Made by a program: the position numbers and the translations under genes. A model generated the notes under the pieces. The model did no database searches and was not told the DNA's origin. It worked only from the letters and a program-made list of their open reading frames with translations. 64,000 nt of DNA, from contig JBIKLF010000001.1 of the NCBI GenBank assembly GCA_044359955.1, positions 186,001 through 250,000 on the forward strand. The letters run 5' to 3'. Shown in pieces: positions 56,651 to 64,000 of this stretch (position 1 is its first letter; every line of letters begins with the position of its first letter). This stretch comes from JACTMZ01 sp044359955 (GTDB taxonomy: Bacteria; Verrucomicrobiota; Verrucomicrobiia; Chthoniobacterales; JACTMZ01).

Positions 56651-57766
56651 AAAATCCAAATGCTCCACCACCATCCGTTTCCCCAGCCTCGTTAAAACAT
56701 CCCAAGTAATCGTCCCCGCCCAAGCCGCCACCTCACCGACGGTTATTTCCCCATCTCCCTGTTTCCCAAAAAGCACGACCTCTTCGCCCGGCGCCACATC
56801 GCGCGGCAGACCGGTCACATCGACCATGAATTGATCCATCGTGATGCGGCCGAGGATCGGGCAGCGCTTTCCGCGAATGAGCACCTGTGCGCCCTGGTTT
56901 GAAGTCTGCCGCGGGTAGCCGTCGGCATAGCCCATGGCCAAGGTGGCGATGCGCATTGGCTTCGTTGTGATGAAATCGCGTCCGTAACTGATCCCGCGTC
57001 CGGGCCCGACATCGCGGACCAAGGTAATGCGCGTCTTGAGTGTCATGACCGGACGCAAAAGTTCTGCAAAGCCGGGGAGGGGAGAGATGCCGTAGAGGGC
57101 CAGACCGGGCCGCACGCGGTCGGCGGCATGTTCCGGCCGCTGGAGCGAACCCGCGCTGTTCAATGCGTGAAATTTCGATCTCGGTAAAATCGGACGCAAT
57201 TGACCGACCAGTGTTTCCCACTCGCGCAATTCTTCCGCGGTGAAATCCGGGTCGCTGTCGGCCACCGGCAAGTGCGTCGAGACGCTCTCGATGTCGAGAC
57301 CTTCGATCGCCGCGATCTCCTGCGCCGTGTTGAGCGCTTCGTCTTGCCAGACACCGATGCGACCCATGCCGGTGTCGATGCAAAGATGGATTCGCGCGGA
57401 CTTTCCCTGCGACAAATGCGCATAGGCCTTGGCCTCGGCCGTGCTCGAGACCACGGGAATGAAACCCTCGCGCACCGCCGCTTCCCGTTCCTCCGGCAGG
57501 CACGGACTCAAAATCAGGAGATCCTTGTCCGGCACGACAGCGCGCACGGCGCGGGCTTCGCGCAAAGTGGCCACACCGAATTGCACGGCGAAGGGCGCGA
57601 GGGTCTGCGCCACCTCGGGTCCGCCATGGCCATAGCCGTCGGCTTTGACCACGGCGATGAGACCGGGTCGTTCGCCGACCGCCTTCCGCACGGCGGCCGC
57701 GTTGTGGCGCAGGGCGCCGTGGTCGATCTCGGCGCGGAGGCGCCAGGACTCGCCGGCGGGGCTCAC
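56636..57766 (-). CDS. alr: Alanine racemase
   Basis: 376 residues. PLP lysine in IAVVKADGYGHGGPE (Lys41), PLP phosphate region RVRPGLALYGISPLPGF, catalytic Tyr region IATLAMGYADGYPRQ, and C-terminal GRITMDQFMVDVTGLP with GEEVVLFGKQGDGE. It makes D-Ala for peptidoglycan. The start overlaps the SPFH stop by ATGA. The final residues LNRR and the stop codon lie in a dispersed repeat, so the original C-terminus may have been replaced. Confidence 0.94.
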   Translation of the reverse strand: MSPAGESWRLRAEIDHGALRHNAAAVRKAVGERPGLIAVVKADGYGHGGPEVAQTLAPFAVQFGVATLREARAVRAVVPDKDLLILSPCLPEEREAAVREGFIPVVSSTAEAKAYAHLSQGKSARIHLCIDTGMGRIGVWQDEALNTAQEIAAIEGLDIESVSTHLPVADSDPDFTAEELREWETLVGQLRPILPRSKFHALNSAGSLQRPEHAADRVRPGLALYGISPLPGFAELLRPVMTLKTRITLVRDVGPGRGISYGRDFITTKPMRIATLAMGYADGYPRQTSNQGAQVLIRGKRCPILGRITMDQFMVDVTGLPRDVAPGEEVVLFGKQGDGEITVGEVAAWAGTITWDVLTRLGKRMVVEHLDFLNRR

Positions 57767-58686
57767 GGTTTCTTCGTGGATCCCTCGAGCATCTGGGGAT
57801 CGAGCTGGAGCATCTGCATCACGCCGTCACCGCTGGTGATGCGGGGCATCACGCCGTCCCAACGTTCGATCGTGCGCAGACGCAGGACCTCGGGGCGTCC
57901 GCTCAGCGCCTCGGCTTCGCGCGTGATCGCTTCGGCCCGGGCGACCGACTCCGCTTCAATGGTGAAAGCTTGGGCCGCGGCGGCGAGTTTGACTTCCTCG
58001 TTGGCCGCCTCGGCCTGGGTCACACGACGGAGCTTTTCATTCTTGGCCTGCAAGGCGGCCTGCTCGGCCTGCACCTTGGACTCGATCGCTTTGTTGAATT
58101 CTTCGGAGAATTTGAAGTCGGTGATGGCCACGTTGGCAATGTTGAGGGCGCCTTCGACATCCTTTTCCCCGAGGGTCGTGTTGATGAAGGATTCAATGGC
58201 TTGTTGGATCTGTTGTTTGACCACTTCGCGCTGGGTCACGAGTTGCTCGGCGGTGAATTTGGCGGTGACCGCTTTGACTGATTCCTGGACGGCGGGATTG
58301 ACGATGGTCACGGCGATTTTCTCCGGCGTGCCCACCCGCTGGAAAGTCAGCGGGGCGAGGTCACCGTTGATCGCGTAGGTGGTGGTGACATCGGTCGTGA
58401 CAATCTGCAAATCGCGCGAAGCGGCTGTGGCCTTGGCTTCGCTCGCGGTGAGGCGCGTGGTCATGGGGACGACTTCCTCGGCAAAAGGCATTTTGAAATG
58501 CAACCCCTCAGGCAGGGCCACGTCTTTGACCGCGCCGAAGCGTTTGACCACGCCGACGGTGCCGGCATCAACGGTGACAAAAACGCCGGCCGCCGCCACG
58601 AGCAGCAGGATGACGACGATGAGGAGCGGAGCAAGTTTGCCGATCAACTGCGTGGGGTCGGCGGAACCGGAGATGGAATGTTTCAT
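57763..58686 (-). CDS. SPFH/Band-7 (prohibitin-like) membrane protein
   Basis: 307 residues. One N-terminal membrane segment (LLIVVILLLVAAAGVFVTV), then the band-7 domain (GTVGVVKRFGAVKDVALPEG, LHFKMPF, LQIVTTDVTTTYAINGD, REVVKQQIQQAIESFINTTL) and an Ala/Glu-rich coiled coil (about 205-265) ending in the VLRLRTIERWDGVMP segment of prohibitins. It forms oligomeric rings in the inner membrane and may regulate FtsH-type proteolysis. It is coupled to alr. Confidence 0.85.
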   Translation of the reverse strand: MKHSISGSADPTQLIGKLAPLLIVVILLLVAAAGVFVTVDAGTVGVVKRFGAVKDVALPEGLHFKMPFAEEVVPMTTRLTASEAKATAASRDLQIVTTDVTTTYAINGDLAPLTFQRVGTPEKIAVTIVNPAVQESVKAVTAKFTAEQLVTQREVVKQQIQQAIESFINTTLGEKDVEGALNIANVAITDFKFSEEFNKAIESKVQAEQAALQAKNEKLRRVTQAEAANEEVKLAAAAQAFTIEAESVARAEAITREAEALSGRPEVLRLRTIERWDGVMPRITSGDGVMQMLQLDPQMLEGSTKKP

Positions 58687-58688
58687 AA

Positions 58689-59069
58689 TCAGGAAGGAGT
58701 AGAAGTGCGGGCGCGGCGCGCGTCGATGAACGACTTCACGCAGAGGGCGACGAAGATGAGGGACAGCACGGCAAAGGCCGCCTGCACGCCGACCGCCGCG
58801 GCGCGATCGACCGCTTCCCCGGAGAGCAGGGCGGGAACTTTACCCAGACTTTTTGCCGTGCCGAGGAACCCGAGCAGTCCGACCAGCGCGGCGATGTGGC
58901 CACCGTGCTTCAGGCTCTTGAGCGACACCGCGCCGGCGATGGCGAGGAGGAGACCGAAGATGGACGGAATGAGAGCGGTCCAGGACTGGGCTCCGGTGAT
59001 CAGATAAGCCCCGATGCCCAGCAGGACAAAGATGACGGCGAAGGTGAAGATAATGCGAGGCATGTTCAT
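58689..59069 (-). CDS. Small multi-pass membrane protein
   Basis: 126 residues with four hydrophobic segments (IIFTFAVIFVLLGIGAYLIT, ALIPSIFGLLLAIAGAVS, GGHIAALVGLLGFLGTA, AVGVQAAFAVLSLIFVALCV) and a basic C-terminus. The gene ends 3 bases before the SPFH gene, so they are probably co-transcribed. No catalytic residues stand out. I do not recognise the family. Confidence 0.65.
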   Translation of the reverse strand: MNMPRIIFTFAVIFVLLGIGAYLITGAQSWTALIPSIFGLLLAIAGAVSLKSLKHGGHIAALVGLLGFLGTAKSLGKVPALLSGEAVDRAAAVGVQAAFAVLSLIFVALCVKSFIDARRARTSTPS

Positions 59070-59122
59070 AAGGCGAAAGACTAGAGCCTGCGTTCCTGGA
59101 TGCCAAGGCGGTAGGGAAGTCG

Positions 59123-59153
59123 CTTGAACAGAAGGAAACGAAGGAAACAAAGG
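59123..59153 (+). repeat. Copy of the dispersed AACGAAGG repeat
   Basis: CTTGAACAGAAGGAAACGAA continuing GGAAACAAAGG, fifth copy in the window, upstream of the 59069 start. Confidence 0.65.
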
Positions 59154-59386
59154 GCTTTCCGGGGAGTTCTGTCCAGAGCTGCCCCGAGCTCGGGAAGTCT
59201 TCTCGCAGAATTCATTTGCGCCGCGCCACGCTTTGACTATGAGTTATTACAGTTATCAACGTCTCAGGTTCGGGCCGCGCTCTTGTCTTGTTGGTAGCTG
59301 AGCAGTTTTGCCGGCGAAACCAGCGGCCACCCCACAAACGAATCGTGAAACTACCTGGCACTCTCCCGGCGGCAACTCGTGTCGCC

Positions 59387-62300
59387 ATGAACCGCATCGC
59401 ATCAGCTCGGCCGCGTATCCACGCGGCTTTTTTGTTGGCGCTCGCTTCGCTCCTTTTCTTCACCCAAGCACACGGCACAACCTACGATTACGACCCGCTC
59501 GAAGTGCGTTTTTACAACGACACGCAGAATGCGGACGCCGATGTGCAAGTTTTGGTCACCGGAACCGACCGGGATGATGCCACGAAGTTCAACGTTTACG
59601 TCTCCAACGGAGTCGTCACCCCGGTGACCAATGGCACGTCCGTTTCGTTGGCGAGTCTGGCGCAAGTCACCGACACGACCGGAACCTACCGCCAGCTCTA
59701 CGTGCAATACACCAAGAGCGGCTCTTTCTGGATCGGCCTGACCAACCAGACGTTCAGAACAGGCGACAACAAGGGTGGCAATCCGTCGGCGGTCGGTCCA
59801 TCCACCAACGAGTGGGGCACAGCTCCGTTCGTGCAGGTGGAATATGCCTACTTCGACAGCGGCTTCGACACGGTCGACGTGACCGCGATCAATGAATTGT
59901 CCGTGCCGACTTCGGTTGTCCTGCGTTCGAATGCGACTTCGCCCGTGACCTTGCAGGGTCCGGCCGGCGCGACCAATAGCGCGATCTTGCCAACTGTCCT
60001 GGCCAATCTGCGTCAGATCCCCGGCGTCAACTGGTTCAGCGCGGCGCCCAACAACACGGCTGTCCGTCTCGTTGGCCCCAGCAGTGCGGCGGCCCCCGGA
60101 TTGGCCATGCCCATGGGTTCGTATCTCGGTTCCGACGGCAAGGGCACGGTCAATTTCCTGCAAGGCTGGCCCGGGTTCAGCGCCCCGTCACTTTCCCGTT
60201 ACGTCCGCCAAGTCGCGGCCAATACCACCAACAACAACGTCAATGCACCCGACGGGCAACCGTGGGGCATGACCAAGATCCACGCCGAAGTGGGCGATCC
60301 TTCGGGCAGTGGTTATTTCTTTGTGTGGGACGCCGATCTCACGTTCTTGCCCAACACCAATGCCCAAGCCGTGGCCTCCTACGCCGACACCAACTATGTC
60401 ACTCCTGTGCCCGTGCTGACCAATGTGTCCGTCGGCGTTTACGCCAACTACGGCGACTACACCAACGGCACCGCGCCCGTCGCGAACTTCCCCGCCAGCC
60501 TCGGGTGGACCATCCAATACACGCCCGATTCCGGCAATCCGCAAAACGCGATCTTCTCCGGCTACATCTATAGCGCGCCGGCCAGCTTCATTGGCGACAG
60601 CAACCAAGGCTATGTCAGCTTCTCGTCCAATGGCGTGGCCAACAACTGGATCACTAATGTCGCCGCCTTGGGCAGTGACGAATTTTACCCGAGTGTGCTC
60701 GACCGCTTTCTCAACGAGATCGCCTTCGGCTTCGCCGCGGGCTTTGTGCAAAGCCCGGTCAACGGCTGGACCAACGGATGGCAATACAATCCCGCCAACG
60801 GAAAAATCACCAACAATTCGAACACCGGATCACCCGATGTCCTTATCGGACGGATGAATTCGACCCAGTGGTGGGACCAAACCAACGGTCTCTACCGCGG
60901 CAACCGCGGAACCACGGACGACGGTTTCTACTCCGCGTGGGGTAACCAGATCTTTTTGCTCAGCCCCACGCTTTACAGTCATCCGATCAGCGACCGCATG
61001 AACTACGTCGCTTACACCCCCGGTGTTCCGCTCTCCCAAGCCCATACCAACACCAATGTCTGGCTCGAGGTCCGCTTTACCAATGCGGTGACTGCCATCA
61101 CTCCGGGCGCGTCTCGCCCCGGCATCTCCTCGGTTTCCTTCCCCAACGCAAACCTCCCCATCGGCCTGCTTTATTCGCCCTCGGGCACCAGCACCGTCAT
61201 CACCAACACCAACGCCGAAGGCATCATCCCGACCAACACCCTCCCGTTCGGTTTTGTCCCCACCGAAAACAACACAGGAAGTTCGCCCGCGTTCTGGCAG
61301 AACAACATGATTTTGCTGACCAACTCCTCGCAGCAAGTGCCCGTCGGCACGGGGCTCACCAATGTGCCCCTTCCGGAGATCACTGTCGCCTTCACAAATA
61401 CAAACAACGGCGGCGTCTGGGTGAGCGCTTTGCCCTACGGCGTCACGGCCACGAACAACGGTGATGGCACACTCACCTTCTCCGGCAGCCTCATTCCCCA
61501 AGCCCTCGTCGAACAATCAGAGTTCGGTCCCGTCTCCGTGGTCAACTATAGCGGCATGGGACCAAATGGCGCCGCACCCATCGCCAGCATCGGATTGATG
61601 ACCTACGGCACCAACTCATCGGGCGAGCTCGATGTCACCGTCAACGAAATCCCGATTTTCGTGGTCGGGACGCAACCCGGTCCCACCGTCCTTAGTTTCG
61701 ATCCCATGGAGGGCGGCCCCGGAACCAAGGTCAAAATATGGGGCGCCAATTTCATCAAGGAGCAAAGCAGCGGCCCGGCATTGCAGAATTTCAACACCGT
61801 GCTTTTCTCCGGCAACTCCTACGATCCGGCTTTCAGCGGCAACTGGGTCGAAGCGCAATACACATGGCCCCACACCAATCAACATGGGGTGGTCGACTCC
61901 AATGCCCTCACCGCGACGGTTCCGGTGGGCGCCATCACGGGTTCTGTCTTGGTAGCCAGCAACAATGCGGGCGCTCTCACGGGTGTGGGAAGCAAACAGG
62001 TCTTCACGGTTCTGCCCGCTCCCAGTTGGATTCCGCTCGGCTGGCAAGTCCCAAGCGGGGGATCTTATATTTCAGCGAATTGGAGTTTGGGCGGGGCTTT
62101 GCTCAACACGACCAACACCGACTGGAACGCGAACGGGACGTTGCAACTCGCGGTTGGCAATTATATTGAATCCATGACCGATCCGACGCCGGGTGTGAGC
62201 GGCTATGCATCGACCAACCTCCCGCGCGGTCTGCATGTGGTGAACCGTTGGATTACCAACAACCAGTTCAGCGGGATCACCAACTCGTGGCAGGGCTATA

Positions 62301-63160
62301 TTGTTGGACGGATGGTTGACCCGATCCCTGGAACGGCACCCTTTTATAATTACACCTCGACCATCACCGCTTTCAATGCCGTGGGAACCAATCAAACCAA
62401 TCTTGTTTTGACTTTGGAGCATGGTGCAGGTTCCTACCCCAACAGCAGCACGAACACGAACGCCCCGGTGCCCTACGGCGTGACGACCTTCAACGCGACG
62501 AACAACCAAGTCTTCAGCAACGCGCTGTTCTACTCCAACACCCCGTCTTATTGGGAAGTCACCGGCTTACCCGCCGGTCTGGCCTTAAGCGTCGACCTCA
62601 ACCCCGGGGGCACCGATGTGCAGGCCTCTATTGTCGGCACGCCGACCAACGGCAGCGGCACCATGATGGCCACCATTGCGGCTGTCAATGTGCTCAAGAG
62701 CGATTCGCCCTACGACAGCCTGCCGGCGACAAACACCAACACCATCACCTTCAACTTCGGCGCGCCGTCACCGTCCTACCTCAGCTACAGCGGGTGGGTC
62801 GGAGCATGGGCTCTGCCTCCCGCCATCTCCGGAGGCACAGCCGATCCCGACAGCGACGGATTCGACAACAACGACGAATACGCCTTCGGGGGAAACCCGA
62901 CTAATCCCACACCCTATCTGCTGAATATTTCCGGCTCCAACATCAGTTACATCGGTCTGACCAACGCCGGCACGAATTACACCGTGCAAAACACGACCAA
63001 CCTCTCCACCGGGCCGTGGACGAACTACACCGCCACAGTGACCAACGCGACGAATCAGCTGAACATCCCGCTGCCGTCCTACTACCAGCGCAAAGAGTTC
63101 ACCGTTCCCATCACTGCGGGCACGAACAACTTTTACCGCGTTATCTTCAGCAATCAGTAG
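59387..63160 (+). CDS. Giant secreted protein with GH64-like, IPT/TIG-like and C-terminal DPDxDG modules
   Basis: 1257 residues with a signal peptide (HAAFLLALASLLFFTQAHG). Residues about 100-420 resemble GH64 beta-1,3-glucanase/thaumatin-like domains (FVQVEYAYFDSGFDTVDVTA, NELSVPTSVVLRSNATSP). Around 760-880 lies an IPT/TIG-type domain (GPTVLSFDPMEGGPGTKVKI, WGANF). Asn/Thr-rich beta regions follow, ending with GGTADPDSDGFDNNDEYAFG and a sandwich tail, a module shared with the 43241 gene. A secreted polysaccharide-acting or adhesive protein is likely; no catalytic residues can be confirmed. The DNA before it (59154-59386) holds no gene. Confidence 0.7.
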   Translation: MNRIASARPRIHAAFLLALASLLFFTQAHGTTYDYDPLEVRFYNDTQNADADVQVLVTGTDRDDATKFNVYVSNGVVTPVTNGTSVSLASLAQVTDTTGTYRQLYVQYTKSGSFWIGLTNQTFRTGDNKGGNPSAVGPSTNEWGTAPFVQVEYAYFDSGFDTVDVTAINELSVPTSVVLRSNATSPVTLQGPAGATNSAILPTVLANLRQIPGVNWFSAAPNNTAVRLVGPSSAAAPGLAMPMGSYLGSDGKGTVNFLQGWPGFSAPSLSRYVRQVAANTTNNNVNAPDGQPWGMTKIHAEVGDPSGSGYFFVWDADLTFLPNTNAQAVASYADTNYVTPVPVLTNVSVGVYANYGDYTNGTAPVANFPASLGWTIQYTPDSGNPQNAIFSGYIYSAPASFIGDSNQGYVSFSSNGVANNWITNVAALGSDEFYPSVLDRFLNEIAFGFAAGFVQSPVNGWTNGWQYNPANGKITNNSNTGSPDVLIGRMNSTQWWDQTNGLYRGNRGTTDDGFYSAWGNQIFLLSPTLYSHPISDRMNYVAYTPGVPLSQAHTNTNVWLEVRFTNAVTAITPGASRPGISSVSFPNANLPIGLLYSPSGTSTVITNTNAEGIIPTNTLPFGFVPTENNTGSSPAFWQNNMILLTNSSQQVPVGTGLTNVPLPEITVAFTNTNNGGVWVSALPYGVTATNNGDGTLTFSGSLIPQALVEQSEFGPVSVVNYSGMGPNGAAPIASIGLMTYGTNSSGELDVTVNEIPIFVVGTQPGPTVLSFDPMEGGPGTKVKIWGANFIKEQSSGPALQNFNTVLFSGNSYDPAFSGNWVEAQYTWPHTNQHGVVDSNALTATVPVGAITGSVLVASNNAGALTGVGSKQVFTVLPAPSWIPLGWQVPSGGSYISANWSLGGALLNTTNTDWNANGTLQLAVGNYIESMTDPTPGVSGYASTNLPRGLHVVNRWITNNQFSGITNSWQGYIVGRMVDPIPGTAPFYNYTSTITAFNAVGTNQTNLVLTLEHGAGSYPNSSTNTNAPVPYGVTTFNATNNQVFSNALFYSNTPSYWEVTGLPAGLALSVDLNPGGTDVQASIVGTPTNGSGTMMATIAAVNVLKSDSPYDSLPATNTNTITFNFGAPSPSYLSYSGWVGAWALPPAISGGTADPDSDGFDNNDEYAFGGNPTNPTPYLLNISGSNISYIGLTNAGTNYTVQNTTNLSTGPWTNYTATVTNATNQLNIPLPSYYQRKEFTVPITAGTNNFYRVIFSNQ

Positions 63161-63184
63161 AAGCAGCGCCCGTTCGCCCCCCCA

Positions 63185-64000
63185 ATGAAACCCAAGCGCG
63201 CTTTTCTCGCCTTGGCCTGCGCTGCTTCGACTTTCGCCTTCGCTTTGCCTGCTGCACGCGCGGAGATTGTTCCGCTCAATTCACTCATCTCGAACAATGC
63301 GACGCTGCCGATTCTCGTCGAGGGTTATTACATCCTGACCAACGATGTCGTCTGGTCCAGCACCAACACCAATGCCATTACGCCGATCGCTATCGTGGCG
63401 GACGATGTTGATCTCAATCTCAACGGCTTCACGATTAGCGCGACCAATTCCGCGACGAGCGAGGGGAATCTCGCGGGGATCATCATTTCCAACGCCGCAA
63501 CCGTGGCGGTGACCAACGGGACAATCCGCGGCTTCCGCCGCAACGGCGTCTCGGTGGTCAGCGGGACGCAGATCTGGCTCGGAAATCTGACCATCGCCGA
63601 CATCCACAACCCGACGACCAACGCGCCGAACTTTGAGGAGGCCCTGCTTAACCCCACCGCCGGGATTTCGATCGAGGCCGGATTGGGTGGCGTGACCGTG
63701 TCCAACGTGGTCATCAGCAATGTCTCCGGCGGCCCGAACGTCATGTCGGTGGCCGGGCTGGATGCTCTCCTCGCTCCGGGCTTGCAGGTCTTCGGCACCA
63801 CGGTGACCGGGGTGTCCAACTCCGTCGCGGTCGGAAACGCGAAAAATCTCTGCAACGGGATGTCGGTGCTCTTTTCGCCGAACGTCGTGTTTTCCAACGT
63901 CACCATCGCGAACGTGGTCGGCAACAGCAACACCGCGGCGGTCAACGGGCTGGTGACTTACGCATCGACCGACTTCCAACTTCTCGGCTCTCCCGGCGCC
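63185..64000 (+). CDS. Secreted parallel beta-helix (pectate-lyase-like) protein, cut by window end
   Basis: The frame is open from ATG at 63185 to the end of the window (272 codons). A signal peptide (FLALACAASTFAFALPAARA) is followed by short repeating turns: VDLNLNGFTISATNSATSEG, GIIISNAATVAVTNGTIRGF, VSNVVISNVSGGP, VVFSNVTIANVVGNSN. This N-rich ladder is typical of right-handed beta-helix enzymes and adhesins. It starts 24 bases after the giant protein, so they form an operon and probably act on the same extracellular polymer. The C-terminus and any sorting signal lie outside. Confidence 0.8.
   Translation, partial: MKPKRAFLALACAASTFAFALPAARAEIVPLNSLISNNATLPILVEGYYILTNDVVWSSTNTNAITPIAIVADDVDLNLNGFTISATNSATSEGNLAGIIISNAATVAVTNGTIRGFRRNGVSVVSGTQIWLGNLTIADIHNPTTNAPNFEEALLNPTAGISIEAGLGGVTVSNVVISNVSGGPNVMSVAGLDALLAPGLQVFGTTVTGVSNSVAVGNAKNLCNGMSVLFSPNVVFSNVTIANVVGNSNTAAVNGLVTYASTDFQLLGSPGA

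Noticed and set aside
59154..59386. Possible riboswitch in the leader of the giant secreted protein
   Set aside because: Some stems can be drawn, but no conserved core of a known class (cyclic-di-GMP, SAM, cobalamin) could be recognised.

Overview
The window reads as chromosomal DNA of a GC-rich, Gram-negative member of the Verrucomicrobiota. The evidence is two PEP-CTERM sorting proteins, prepilin-like proteins of the H-X9-DG type, very long secreted proteins ending in a DPDxDGxDN-type module, lipoproteins, an OprB-like porin, and families of short palindromic repeats. The genus cannot be fixed from sequence alone. No rRNA, CRISPR array or transposase gene was found.

Region 1 (1 to about 21.07 kb) is accessory, defence-rich DNA. 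It holds a Fic toxin with an antitoxin-like partner, a DUF6883/DUF4926 pair fused by a 43-bp element, an SRA-HNH modification-dependent nuclease, and a complete type I restriction-modification locus (hsdM, hsdS, hsdR) with a HigB/HigA-ImmA toxin-antitoxin module inside it. A GIY-YIG protein and a compact operon of three unknown genes follow. Then comes a cluster of intact and decaying toxin-antitoxin cassettes (PIN, DUF433/DUF5615, Phd, a BrnA-like remnant). It ends at the 5' half of a tRNA-Leu(UAG), broken in the anticodon loop, which I read as the right attachment scar of a large island whose other end lies outside the window.

Region 2 (21.2 to 25.6 kb) is a short backbone stretch: a secreted protein, rfbC and a kinase-fold protein. 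It continues with a tRNA-Ser(GGA) trailed by partial copies of its own 3' end, an ORF6N protein and tRNA-Arg(CCU).

Region 3 (25,588 to 32,356) is a complete 6.8-kb integrative element bounded by 42-bp direct repeats of the 5' half of tRNA-Arg. It carries a tyrosine integrase, small unknown genes, a possible HUH-type replication protein, and a type II restriction-modification system: beta-class methyltransferase, BglII-like endonuclease and XRE controller. A structured 1-kb non-coding tail closes it.

Region 4 (32.4 to 46.1 kb) is envelope biology: lipoproteins, porin, DUF4436 protein, an SLC13 permease translationally coupled to a substrate-binding protein, then two opposed cassettes built from the same parts (PEP-CTERM protein, prepilin-like protein, secreted protein with an HxH motif). 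One cassette starts with a His/Asp/Glu-rich outer-membrane protein behind a perfect 17-bp palindrome. I propose a metal-responsive, possibly zinc, surface system.

Region 5 (46.1 to 64 kb) is mostly housekeeping: comEC, a lone nuoD, rlmN, the complete livKHMGF branched-chain amino acid importer, alr, an SPFH protein, and two large secreted proteins, the last running off the window. A GxxExxY nuclease-fold gene between livF and alr is flanked by inverted copies of a dispersed 30-bp repeat and may be a mobile cassette.
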